The position numbers and the translations under genes are program-made. The notes beneath the pieces were generated by a model. The model searched no databases. It was not told where the DNA came from and saw nothing but the letters and a program-made list of their open reading frames with translations. A stretch of DNA of 21,565 nt from Spongospora subterranea f. sp. subterranea (Eukaryota; Endomyxa: Phytomyxea; Phytomyxea; Plasmodiophorida), in NCBI GenBank assembly GCA_049724395.1, contig JAUGWO010000151.1, forward strand, positions 1-21,565, given 5' to 3'. Position 1 is the first letter of the stretch. Each line of letters opens with the position of its first letter. Of the stretch, positions 1 to 9,480 are shown piece after piece.

Positions 1-2000
1 TGTCGTTTTTTGACTTCACGGGAGCACTTTGGTGCGGAAAATGTACTCAGCTCGGGGAATTAGTCATGATCCTAATAGACTTAAGGCTGTTACGATGTTC
101 CAAGATCCTGTCAATGCGGCTCAATTAATGCAATTTCTTTGTGCGGCAACATGGCTCTCTTTTGATATCCCCAAATTTGTGGAAGCATAGGCTGCTTTAC
201 GTCTGTTTTTGGAACATATTCTTAAAAATGCTCCTGTACGCACAAAAACGTTTGCTGCTCGTTTTAGTCTGAAAGAAGCTGGGGGGAATGAGGAGCATCG
301 AGAGCTGTTTGATACGGTGTTGGATAATATTCGTCAAGCAATTGCATTAGCGTACCCGGATATCGATCAAGTTCCCTGCATGTTCACGGATGCAAGCCAA
401 GCTTACTGGATGATTGCCATTACTCAACTGACGACCTAAACCTTCCTGTGGCCAGTCAACGCCATGAGCCTCTAGCTTTTTGTAGTGGGTTATTCAAGGA
501 CTCTTTCTTAATTGGTCAGTGCCGGAAAAGGAAGCCTATCCGATTCAGCATGGTGTTGAAGTTTTTGATTACCTTTTATGCACGGGCGTTAATCTGTTTC
601 GTTTTTCTACGAACCATCGAAACTTGACGTTTATCTATAATCCACAGTGATCTGGGTTTTCTTACATCGTCATTCGTTGGACAAAATTCACCGCTGGCGT
701 CTCAAACTCGACGGCAAGAAATATATCATTGAGAGCTTTCAGTTGAAGAAAATGTCTGGGCGGATATAGGCACTCGATGGTCAGTTTCTGGTGAGGCGTC
801 TGCTCCAATTTCTCGGGTTTTAAGGCTATCCCTTGTGTCAGAAGTTGTTCAACCTTGTGAAAACAAGGATTTTGAATGACAATCTTTTCTGACATCATTT
901 CTATTCAGAATTCGTCCCCGGAAGATCACCCCGCTCTATTGATTGATGGCTTATTCCTCTCTTCCCCGAATATAATCTGGATCCCTGACGCGGCTCAATC
1001 TCTTCAATTTGCTGGTTATTGCTCATTTTGGGAGTTCGGGTCACCGTGGATTTAAAGTGACCTCCTCAAGTTTATCATCCCTTTTTTCCTGGAGTACCAT
1101 CAAGTCTGATGTGACCCTATTCGAAGAAATGTCTCCACTGCTCGGTAAATCGAGGAGGTAAGGTGATTCTCGTCCTTTCGGACCGGCGACTCATGGCTCC
1201 CGAGGCAATGAAGTTATTCATTTCGACTTTCCCTATATTGAAGCGTCTTTTGGAGAAAACCGATATGCCCTTGTGATCAAAGATGACATCTCATCTTTTG
1301 TTGATGGTTTTCCCTGACCCAGTCTTACTTCTGAAGTGACCATTGTTCCCTTGCTCGACTGGTTCAGCCGCTATGGAGTTGCCCCCGTCTGGGTGTCTGA
1401 TCGCGGATCCCATTTTCTCAATCGAGTTATGGAGGATCCGAGATTTCGTCTCATAATGAAGGTCCCCGTACTGTCCCTGGTCTAATGGGATGTTGAATGG
1501 TAAATTCGAACGTATATTTATGGTCCGTTCTCTACTGACAGAACCGAAAAAGATGAATGGCCCCATCTTGCGCTTGTTCGTTTTGTTCTCAACAGTTCGG
1601 CTTCAGCTGATCGTCCTCCTGCTGTGACTGTATTCATGGGCGCGCCCGCCAGTTCGGCACTTGATGCGGTTTGGAATCCAAAGTCAAAAAGTGTATTACA
1701 GGTACCGCTTTCATGAGCAATTCCGGCTATATAAACATGGATTAATCCAGGACCTGCTACGAATCCAATGTTTATTACAACTATTATGCGGTTATCGTCG
1801 AATACCGATGTCTATAGTTACGTGCTTGAAAATATTGGAATACATTTGCTCATAAATTTGTTGGTAAAACTCAAAAAGGTAATGGACCCTTTCAGGTTGA
1901 GTTCGCACTCGGACAGTTGACTAATCTGCCTGAACAGAAGCCGTTGTGACACTAAACACCTCCTGTAATTTGTTTTGAAACTTTGCCGACCTCAGTGGAT
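1..2000 (+). mobile_element. Ty3/gypsy retrotransposon fossil (RNase H, integrase, post-integrase)
   Basis: This is a broken LTR-retrotransposon of the Ty3/gypsy family, cut at its 5' side by the window edge. Pieces in family order are visible. An end-of-RT/RNase H stretch lies at about 370-620, with motifs like FTDAS, HEPLAFCSGLFK and HRNLTFIYNP. An RNase H tail lies at about 680-760 (HRWRLKL). An integrase zinc-binding region lies at about 1020-1130 (GHRGFKV), and an integrase core at about 1220-1450 (IHFDFPYI, VWVSDRGSHFLNRV). A later stretch at 1560-1690 contains ASSALDAVWNPK, and a post-integrase segment at about 1880-1920 contains GPFQVEFALG. The HEPLAF...FK form resembles gypsy elements known from oomycetes and fungi. 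No LTR pair was identified. It is clearly non-functional with several breaks, and the degree of decay suggests an old insertion. The family call is firm; the end near 2000 is approximate. Confidence 0.82.
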
Positions 2001-2145
2001 CAGGGGAAAATCATCACATCATCCAGGTCGATCAACACCCAGTGATTATTCAACTATAGATTGCAAAGTCAGTACAGCTGTTTTTTTCGACGGCCATCCA
2101 CATAATAGTTTTAATAATCACTGGATTCGTAGCAGGTCCTGGATT
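1744..2145. repeat. Inverted repeat of about 60 bp arms at the 3' end of the gypsy fossil
   Basis: The 60 bp at 1744-1803 recur in reverse complement at 2086-2145, with about 280 bp between them. The first 24 bases of each arm match almost perfectly (they include AATCCAGGACCTGCTACG), and the rest matches with scattered changes. A second, smaller pair sits inside: the sequence around 2039-2058 pairs with that around 2103-2126 (CCAGTGATTATT). The arms lie within or just beyond the post-integrase part of the gypsy fossil. They may be ends of a small fold-back or terminal-inverted-repeat element, or a local inversion of element sequence. No target-site duplication was recognised. Confidence 0.7.
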
Positions 2146-2465
2146 GGTTTATGACCATATATAGTCAAGTTCATATAGCTGGCATTGGTTGTCTAAAGTT
2201 TAAAATTGACCTTTGCCGCACCTTGGAATTTGACCAGAAAAATAACCGGCGTCAAATGTATATAACAACGACAGTCAAAAGTATGATTTCTGACTGGGCC
2301 AGCTGTCGACAGCTGAGAATGCCCGTAGATGTCGACAGCTGTCGAATGTCCGTAGCTGTCGACAGCTGAAACACATGGCCCTTTTAGAGTCGGGCGGTGG
2401 AGACGCTCACACCCGCAGAACTCCCGCAGACTAAAGGGCATCCCACGCACTTAAACACCCAATTT
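2001..2465. other. Gene-free stretch between gypsy fossil and left arm
   Basis: No ORF here looks like a gene. The ORFs on either strand at 2151-2450 are short, lack recognisable motifs and run through the palindrome cluster. The stretch holds the distal half of the inverted repeat and the palindromic tandem repeat at 2300-2368, and then meets the left arm of the large inverted duplication. Sequence just upstream of 2466 has no counterpart outside the right arm, so a duplication breakpoint lies here. Confidence 0.6.
2300..2368. repeat. Tandem palindromes CAGCTGTCGACAGCTG
   Basis: A perfect 16 bp palindrome, CAGCTGTCGACAGCTG, occupies 2300-2315. A 14 bp palindrome on the same core, TCGACAGCTGTCGA, occupies 2332-2345, and a third, AGCTGTCGACAGCT, occupies 2354-2367. 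They sit in about two and a half tandem units of 26-27 bp, with GAATG(C/T)CCGTAG linkers between cores. Single strands could form short stems, or the cluster could bind a dimeric protein. No function can be assigned from sequence. Confidence 0.85.
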
Positions 2466-3212
2466 ATGCAACGGTCACTGTATCGTCAATACACCCACGA
2501 GTCAGCAAATAAATTACCCGATCTCCAAACGCCATTTCCATAATAATGTGTTCTATGGCGTCCTTGCTCACTACTGTAATTGTGTCCATTATTTTCCTGG
2601 TATCTGGTTCAGCCGATAGGTAAAACTTGGTCATATTCTCAATGAGACCAATCGTTATCTGACCATTGTATCACTATCCCAGTGAGAGGGACCCCCTGTT
2701 AATATCTAGAGAAGGAGAATATAATGCGGTGACGAAAGTCATTAATGAAATATTTCCTTTGTTGTGCGATAACGAACAGTGCCGACACGGTGTCGAGATT
2801 CCTGCCGATAGCGATAGTGTGTCTGATTCTTCAGGACCTATCAACATTGAGTGAGTTGATAGTGCCGGCCCTTGGTGTACCCGCCCATTCATATCTGGTC
2901 ATCACAGGGTTTACTTCCTCCGGTTGGTAAAGCGGGGCTTGGACAAGTTGGTCAATGGAATCCTGATCAATGGAGGGACAAAGTCCGAGCGGAGAGCGAT
3001 GACCGTTCGTGGTGTTTCAAAATTGTTCAATAATATTCTGTCGGTTTGGTATCGAAGATTCGACTTGTCGTGTTCTGAAATGCAGTTGTCCAGTGCAGCC
3101 ACAGTGTTTTTACACAATCCCGTTCAAGCACTTGCCAACGTGATGTCAATTTTGTATGAGATCGTTCATCCTGATTATGTTCGTAGTCATTATCTCAACT
3201 CCTGTTCCATAG

Positions 3213-4616
3213 CAAACGCTTTTCGGATAATGCGCGAAAGGCCACAGAGGTCATCGATCGTTATGCCAATGTGGGATTCCATGAAGGGCTGTTTTTCAGA
3301 TTTGTACGGGATGGGTCCGTTCCCTCAGGATCATAATCATCATCTATTTCCTGTTAATAGAGACCTTCCTGATCATGTTGCACATCTTGGGCAGAAATTG
3401 GTTGAGTCTGGTGCAGATACGGAATCACTTGAAGACCTGATTTCAGTCTGGTACGATATCGCTCAACACTGTCCGGTTCATAGTTATTTTGAATTTGGTT
3501 GATCATAGTGATCATTCCTCAAATGTTTTGCGTATTGCAGAGAGGTTTCTCAAATTCAATGTGGATGTGGAAGCAGTTGAAATACTGTGTTCACTGATGT
3601 ACCGAATGTGTTTACTGAAGTACGGGATCGTTCAGATCTGTCATTGTCAGAATCACTAAGATATTTCCTGTCCACAGCGTTTGTCCTTCCGACAATGCAG
3701 CCCATGTGAAATCGGTGCTGCACTTTCTTGTTTCGAATAGGGAAACCCGTCAAGAGATGATTTCACTCCTGTATACGAAATCGTTCAGCTGCGCCAATCC
3801 GTCATTTTCTAATCGTGCATAGGTCCCACTCTCACACTAATTCCGCCACGTGTTCCAAATTTGCTGAAATCTGGTGCCGATGTTGAAGCCATGTTTTCCC
3901 TTTTGTAATGGATCGTTTTTCCCTCATGATCATCAGCATTTGTGTAATTCCTCTGATAGCGATCTTCCTTGGAGATATGCGCGTCTTTTGAGCCAGTTGG
4001 TCGACTCTGGTGCAGATGTGGAACCACTTGCAGAAATGCTATCGCTTTTGTATGAAATCGTTACCCTTTCTGTTAATCATCCTCATCAACTCATTTCCTT
4101 TTCAAAAGTCAACATTCTTCCTTTAATGTGCGCCTTGTGCATCTGGTTCTAACCCATGAAAATGACCTTGGAGCCCTACGACATCTTTTTAATTTCTTGT
4201 TAGTGATCGTCTGCCTCGTCTTGATTGAACTCTTTATCTGATTGCTGATCCATAGCAACGACTCTCCCAACGCAGCCCGAGTTGTCATCAGGTTGATCAA
4301 TGCTGGATTTGATCTGGGATCTCCTGAAGTGCTGTTTTACTTTTTGTACAAAAACTTCCAGCCCCGTTATGATCATTATATGTTCTCATTTTCTTTTCCA
4401 TAGCAACTTTCCTCCAGATTTTGCACGTGATGTATTGAAGATGGTCAAATGTGATTCAGACTCGAAAAACCTTGAAGAATTGTTTTTCCAAATTTTGTAC
4501 GAAATCGTTCACCGCCTTCTGATCAATAATTGAAATTCTTTCCACAGGAACCCCCCTGCACCTGCTTTGCCTCTTTTAAAAAAGTTGCTCAAATCTGGGA
4601 ATGAGTGTGACATTCT
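3213..4616 (+). repeat. Tandem exon-intron array, left arm (about 147-150 nt units)
   Basis: Ten consecutive exons, mostly 90 nt (variants 69, 82, 91, 93), are each followed by an intron of 51-79 nt. Each exon encodes one repeat of about 30 residues with the pattern N/D-x-P at the start, then F/VA--L--LV-SGAD-E-L-ELLSLL. Exon 9 shows SGADVEPLAEMLSLL and exon 11 shows SPNAARVVIRLINAGFD. The amphipathic Leu spacing predicts a pair of helices per unit. Introns share their starts (GTAYGARATCGTT in introns after exons 3, 9 and 12, with close variants elsewhere) and their ends (CATAG followed by C-A/G-A). The unit that multiplied was therefore exon plus intron. Three further shorter exons (4684-4755, 4814-4888, 4947-5003) look like degenerate repeats. 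Confidence 0.85.
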
Positions 4617-5841
4617 GTATTGAATTGTGTTCGCAAGTGTACAGCACATCTTTGTCTAACAATTCTGTACTATCTTGACTCAGAAACCTTCCACCTGATG
4701 AATTTCGCAAATTTGCTGAATTGGTGGGAGCCCTTGAGAACCTATATCCGATATTGTACCGAATTGCCAATCCCTTTCGCGATAATAATCCATAACTGAT
4801 TTCCCGTCTATAGCGGTTTTTCTTTCCCGCAAGACTTCATCCGAACTAATCCCGTTGACAAAGCCCTGCAGGACTTTTGTCAATTTTTGTTCGTGAATGT
4901 TACATGCCATCTGAATGATCATCTGTGTTTGATATCATGTTGATAGCGAGGTCCCCTACGATGCAAATTTGTTGACGGAAGCCATAAAGCATACCGGCAT
5001 TGAGTAATCTGATTTGAGGATCTCGTTTTTTTCACTGGTTCATGTCTGTTCATCATCAGCGGTCATTATCACGGGATTCGCCTTCAAGAAGAGTCCGGCA
5101 CATTTTATGAGCATAGACGTTTCCGCAGAGACCCGTTTCATTCCAATGACTGGTTCAGATATCTTAAGCGCCAGCATGAGCTGAACGACAGGATCAGAAC
5201 CACATTGGAGTCAGTTTTGTTCGAGTTATCACATGTTTTGTTAGGTTTTAGCGTTTGATGTCAATCAGTAAATGGTTTCCCAATGCGATTGCGAATTTTT
5301 TGAGGGATCCCGATATGGTGAGAAATGTCCAGAATGAGATAAACCAAGAAGAGGAGAAAGCGATGTTGAATCACCATAGTCGGTAGGAAATCACAACCGA
5401 ATCACTCAGGACCCATTCCGCATCTGATCGTAGCTGTTTAACTGAATATTTGTCCCAGGCCCGATTCCTTCTTGTCTCAACTCATATCCATGATCGATCA
5501 CAAACCTGTTGTTTGTCTCGGGACACAAGCGATGAATTTGAAACGGTGATTGATGCAATAAACGGGGTCGCGGGCCATATTTAATAATGTCGTTATTTTT
5601 TAGGATCATTGGAGATGCGAAATATTTGAAGGAATCGGATTGGTATTCCTGGTGACTCTGTCCATCGTCATCGGCCGATAAGCTTGAATTTCACTAGGGA
5701 CGATCTCCTCTCTCCGTTCTTCAACTACCTTGATCAATCTCTTGAAAAAACAGACAAAAACCATATCGGGCTCAATCAAAATTTGGTTGAATTGGTGGGG
5801 AAGGAAATTAAACAATCGAGAGATAATATTGTTTCACTTCG

Positions 5842-6249
5842 GTACGTGTTTCTATGGTGACAGAACCACTCTTGTCCCATTCCATATCTGAGTTTGACTG
5901 TTAACTGAATCTCTCAGAGGTAAAATTTTGGTGCAGAGGCTGATTTCAATTATCGTCCGCAAACCTAAAGGCAGAATCGCTGCCAAGGCCAATGATGGGA
6001 ACACTGTTCGTGCTGAAGTATCGAAAGATATTGAAATTCGTTCACTTCGGTACGTGTTTCTAGAGTGACAGAACCACTCTTGCATATCTGAGTTGGACTG
6101 TTAACTCTTTCTCCCAGACCTGAATTTTTGGTGCAGAGGTTTATTTCTTGTTTCTTCCGCAAACCTAATGTCAGAATCGCTGCCAAAGCCAATGATGAGA
6201 ACACTGATCGTGCTGAGGACCTAGCGAACAAATTTTCGTCTTTCCAATG
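5842..6249 (+). repeat. Tandem duplication of one intron-exon unit in the left copy only
   Basis: Intron plus exon at 5842-6049 is repeated at 6050-6249. Both introns start GTACGTGTTTCTA and contain GACAGAACCACTCTTG. Both exons are 132 nt and encode related sequences (RLISIIVRKPKGRIAAKAND against RFISCFFRKPNVRIAAKAND). The first unit ends in EIRSLR, matching the end of the preceding exon (VSLR), which marks the recombination point. The right arm has a single unit (17808-17939). Both exons begin and end in phase 2, so the duplication keeps the frame. It arose after the arms separated, or was lost from the right arm. Confidence 0.88.
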
Positions 6250-6905
6250 GTATTGACGGAACTGGAGCGCTATCTGTGTCCTCATTCTATTTTGATTATT
6301 ATCAGGACCCTGAGTCATCAAACACTCAAATCATTCACAAAAACATCGGATTTGTATTCCCCATGTCCACTGTAATTATCTCCATAATCCGCTAATGATC
6401 GTTGATCAGGAATTACCTCCTGATTGTGTTCTTTGACTACCTTGATCTTCGTAGTGAAACATTGGGGAATAATCGTGAGCAGTTTATTGAGTCGTTATTG
6501 AAGTCAGTGAAGGCAGAGAAGTCAAGGTGGTCAACTTCAATGATCGTGCTGTCCATTACACCCCAGTATTCATGTATCAATGTTCACAGTGATCATTTGT
6601 TGGCGACAGATGTTGAAAGCGGAATGTTATTCAATGCGGTTATCAATATTCGTTATTTTAAAAATGGATACGCAATGACCACATCGATTGGTCGTTGATA
6701 TCAGAGTTTTAGGTACAGGATCTTCATGTACTATCTGCGCTCTATTATTTTAATTCGCTGCTATAGGGACCGTCACTTTGAGGAAGTTGTCGAGCGAAGC
6801 GAATGGGGCAGCTTTTATGAGGCGCCGGAACTGAAGGCGACTTGAAGAAATTTGTGGGGAAGTTGGCGGTTCTGTTGAAGGATGGGTATGATTCAGGATT
6901 TGGTT

Positions 6906-7334
6906 TTTTCGGTAGTTTGTGTAATATTTGTTGATACTCTGCTGTGGTAGCAAAATCGATTATTCTTCAAAAAGCGATGACCAGAAGCGAAAAATTCTCA
7001 AATTCCTGACCAGTGACGAATGACGGAGACGTGGCGAATTGATAATGGGCACTCCGACCGAATTTGATTTGTTCTCAATAAATGCGCCAACGATCACTGC
7101 ATTGTTTGGGCATCGCTCATTCAAGGATATTCAAACTCAATTACTAGTGAACACTTATCCCGAGATCGAGAGATCAGACATGATGTCTATTCCTCTCTTT
7201 ACTAGTCCAGAAATGCCAGCGCCTTTAGTTGATTCCAATCTCGAATATAGGAAACATTTTGGTTTCGAAAGGGAGTGGAGAGTTCTCCTAATTGTACAAC
7301 ATGATATGATCATAACTTTTCGACTATGATTCAT
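6906..7334 (+). other. Downstream flank of the gene with possible non-LTR endonuclease scrap (left)
   Basis: Past the gene lies a stretch shared by both arms. An ORF of 96 codons at 7039-7329 has no recognised motif. In another + frame around 7028-7100 the residues TWRIDNGH and then FVLNKCANDH appear, and the right copy shows TWRIDNGH and FVLNKWANDHRVV. This loosely resembles the T-F/W-x(n)-IDFVL region that precedes the SDH motif in APE-type endonucleases of Jockey-like LINEs. The arms differ by frame-breaking indels here, so it is not a maintained gene. Alternatives are the 3' UTR of the repeat gene or an unrelated relic. Confidence 0.3.
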
Positions 7335-8095
7335 TCAGTGTTGAGTGATTTACAATGAAATTCACATACTGTAATAGAGATGGTGAGATTGATGTTGGAA
7401 ATATTGGACGTTGTCCGAACTGAGAATTGCCCAGTTCGGGCCGGTACATGTTGATCAGTTTATCTAAGGTGGACATATCATGATTTAGAGCCCGTTTTAG
7501 GGGGCGGTGCCTCAGGATGTGTCCGATGGAACTCGACAAAGCCTCCTTTATGACTGGGGTAGTCGACCAGATTATCGACGATGAAGGTTCTCTGGTTCGA
7601 TCGGAAACATCGTCACCTCTGCAATACACAAATTACCGCATTTGTTCGTTAGACAAACGACACTCAATGATGTTGTTTACTTCATACAATTGTCGCTGAT
7701 CATTATCCATCGTGATATGAAGAGAGGATTACACTGTTTCCTACCAGGAAAGACATTTGAATCAGCGATGAGTGAAATATCCTGTACAACATAGAAATAT
7801 TGGGAATGTCCATTTCATCAGCGACAGAGAGTAATTTCACGAACAATAGTGAACTGCCCTAACCCATTCTCCTCCAATCCATGGCAGGCCCTAGTAGTAG
7901 GAATATTGTCGCCGATGAGCCACACCTGATCGTCAACGTTATAAACGGGAGAATTTGGTAAAGAAGATCGTGTCGACCATGGAACCCGATATTCGCGTAG
8001 AATGGTGAAACTCCAGTTGCCGAATGGCAGAAGTTGTTGAATGCGAATAAATACTCCGTTTCCAAATTCTGGCGACACTAGAATAATCCGTTGAT
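7335..8095 (-). mobile_element. Chromovirus-type Ty3/gypsy fossil, 3' part (left arm)
   Basis: Read on -, this is the 3' end of a Ty3/gypsy polyprotein region. An integrase end with HSATGVSPFYANIGFHGR lies at about 7970-8040. A post-integrase domain with VDDQVWLIGDNIPTTRA and GLGQFTIV lies at about 7840-7945. A chromodomain-like stretch with GDDVSDRTREP lies at about 7590-7625, followed by a tail. The same fragment lies at 15785-16740 in the right arm, so it was in place before the duplication. Everything upstream of the integrase end is absent: the element abuts the non-LTR fragment at about 8100. It is broken, with several breaks, and no LTRs were recognised. Confidence 0.8.
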
Positions 8096-8099
8096 GAGC

Positions 8100-8480
8100 A
8101 GAATATGAAAACGCTAATTACAGGTGATCTGAACACACCCCAACCAAGGACCAAAAGATAATCGATTTGAAAACAATCACGATGAACAAAACGAAGACCT
8201 TGACTCTAAACTGAGAAGGGATCATTTGCCAATAATTATTCAATCCCAACAATGAGACAGAAACACACTAAGACGCTGAGAAATTTCATGACAGTAATAG
8301 ATAATGAGCAAACCATAAACGCCCTTATGGAGAGAATCACAACCATGAACCCCAACAATTGACCTTGGCAAATATTTAAAATGCTATAAAAGGGTCAATT
8401 GACCACAAAACTATTTGAATCAAAGCATGTCCTTCCTAGAACGATGAATTCACCATCGCTTGCAAGAGAACACATCGCGC
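8100..8480 (+). mobile_element. Non-LTR retrotransposon endonuclease fragment (left arm, degraded)
   Basis: Homologous to the better preserved copy at 15320-15775. It starts with LITGDLNT, the GDLN/GDFN motif of APE-type endonucleases, directly against the chromovirus fossil. Compared with the right copy it lacks roughly 130 bp after the bases encoding DLDS, which removes the middle of the domain, and it has frame-changing indels. The N-terminal part of the endonuclease is missing in both arms, so the truncation predates the duplication. Confidence 0.6.
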
Positions 8481-9007
8481 CAAAACAACATGTCAACAAG
8501 CAATAGTAAAACAGCTCAGACCTGAACGTGTCGATAAAAGGAACGGAAAATGCAGAAACTCGACACACACTTAAAAAAAATGTTCAAACAACACAAGCAC
8601 AAACACTTACTTAAGTTGGCAAAGAAACCTATAGTAATGACAAACTGCAACAGCAACATGGAAAATGTCGAAATCTCTGGTTCCGCCAAAAAAACAAAAA
8701 AAAAAGCAAATTAACTTCACTACTCGCACGAACAATGCAGTTGAAGATGCAGACATCATCTCCGAAATTTTGAATTCCATCTTCGACTCCCTGGACCTTG
8801 ATATATCCAACAATCAACGATCCCCTGTAAGTTTGAACTCAATTGCACTCTCCCGAACCTTTCGTGCCCAATATACGCTTATCGTGTTCAAGGTCTTAAC
8901 AACTGTCAACGATGAACCCTGTTCTCCTACGAAATGTCGTAAAAAGTGCTCGATTGCCCTCATTATGACAATGTATCGCACATTTAGGATGAATTGTAAT
9001 AGATACC
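8481..9007 (+). other. Unnamed conserved stretch at the inner end of the left arm
   Basis: This follows the endonuclease fragment and is shared with 14815-15300. On + an ORF at 8665-9018 includes TNNAVEDADIISEILNS and LDLDISNN. The right copy on - reads TNNAVEEADIIAENISS and LDLEISNN. Many differences are conservative (D/E, S/A, F/Y, D/N), suggesting this frame was coding when the sequences diverged. The reverse frame is also partly open, so strand is not certain. It may be the linker between endonuclease and reverse transcriptase of the same non-LTR element; no reverse transcriptase motif was found. The left copy carries an extra 75 bp or so near 8525-8605. Confidence 0.35.
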
Positions 9008-9480
9008 CTCCTTCGTAAATATAATACAACCCTATTCCAATATACCTGATCAAGGTACAACCCATCGTTGGTCTCCAGGATCTCAACCAAATACTCTTCT
9101 CCAAACAGCGGGGGGCAATGTCCTTATTCGAGGGTGTGGCCATTGCTGGTTCAGATTTCCGTTGGAAAAGTCCAAAATGCAGTGATTAGTCTGGAGAGTT
9201 TTCTACTGCTCTCATTTTTCCTAAACCAATTACTTTAGCTAGTTCCACCGTATCGACTGGGAGAGACTGATGGCAACGCATAAAACGAGTGGAAGTCTTC
9301 TTCCCAAGAAGCTCGCTGTCTGTTGGCCTTTGTCATCAGATTGGTCCTTATCAGACAGTTGAACGGGGACTCCTGCATCAATTGCAAATGTCGAAGTGAT
9401 TGAAGAGATAGAACGCTTCATGGCCGCCACATCTCTCGCTTTAGGTATAGCGAGTCGTGTCATAATTACATCCGATTGTG
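9008..9480 (-). other. Unrecognised ORFs next to the left arm
   Basis: Two ORFs on -, at 8814-9143 (crossing the arm end) and 9239-9463, have no motif that I recognise. The second, 74 codons, contains a low-complexity acidic patch (SDKDQSDDKG). The region is not in the right arm. There is no evidence for a gene beyond the open frames. Confidence 0.25.

Larger units (their letters stand above)
2546..6905 (+). pseudogene. Secreted tandem-helical-repeat protein gene, left-arm copy (decayed)
   Basis: This multi-exon gene, copied at 17163-21267, encodes a secreted repeat protein of unrecognised family. Exons by eye: 2546-2619, 2683-2850, 2908-3153, 3213-3303, 3361-3450, 3509-3598, 3678-3770, 3823-3904, 3960-4049, 4109-4198, 4256-4345, 4404-4496, 4548-4616, 4684-4755, 4814-4888, 4947-5003, 5060-5218, 5269-5382, 5459-5545, 5604-5642, 5698-5841, 5918-6049, 6118-6249, 6306-6353, 6410-6529, 6590-6712, 6767 to about 6905. 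Introns are GT-AG, 50-79 nt, all phase 2. The ATG at 2546 is chosen because the codons before it hold an in-frame TAA, while the right copy shares the same ATG and hydrophobic stretch (ASLLTTVIVSIIFLVSGSA, a signal peptide with a plausible cleavage site). Breaks: exon 4 is one base too long (91), exon 8 is 82 nt instead of 90, a TGA lies at 6696-6698, and the last exon has lost sequence. Upstream, homology to the other copy ends only about 80 bp before the ATG, so the native promoter may be missing. Confidence 0.72.
2466..9007 (+). repeat. Left arm of a 6.5 kb inverted duplication
   Basis: This segment recurs in reverse complement at about 14815-21342. Outer ends match from CACTGTATCGTCAATA near 2470 (right arm near 21335) and inner ends from AGGATGAATTGTAA near 9000 (right arm near 14828). 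Both ends stop abruptly. Order of contents is the same in both arms: multi-exon gene, endonuclease-like scrap, chromovirus fossil, non-LTR endonuclease, unnamed conserved stretch. Local identity by eye ranges from over 90 percent around exon 2 to clearly lower near the gene's 3' end and in the mobile elements. Indels include a duplicated exon here, and a deletion of roughly 130 bp plus an insertion of about 75 bp in the non-LTR part. Confidence 0.92.

Noticed and set aside
3062-3112. An extra intron within exon 3 (GTTTGG or GTCGGT donor, TTGTCCAG acceptor)
   Set aside because: The frame is open through it in both copies (YRRFDLSC shared) and the arms differ there by exactly three bases, so it reads better as coding.
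2924-3502. A 192-codon open frame as a single-exon gene
   Set aside because: It runs through introns at 3154-3212 and 3304-3360 by chance. The right copy keeps the spliced frames instead, and neighbouring 90 nt units fit only when introns are removed.
3213-4616. A CRISPR array
   Set aside because: Units are about 147-150 bp, diverged, and make sense as exon-intron pairs of a eukaryotic gene.
6530-6589. A frameshift in the right copy, because this stretch is 11 nt shorter there
   Set aside because: The stretch is bounded by a phase-2 GTCAAC donor and TTCACAG acceptor in both copies. As an intron the length difference has no effect on frame.
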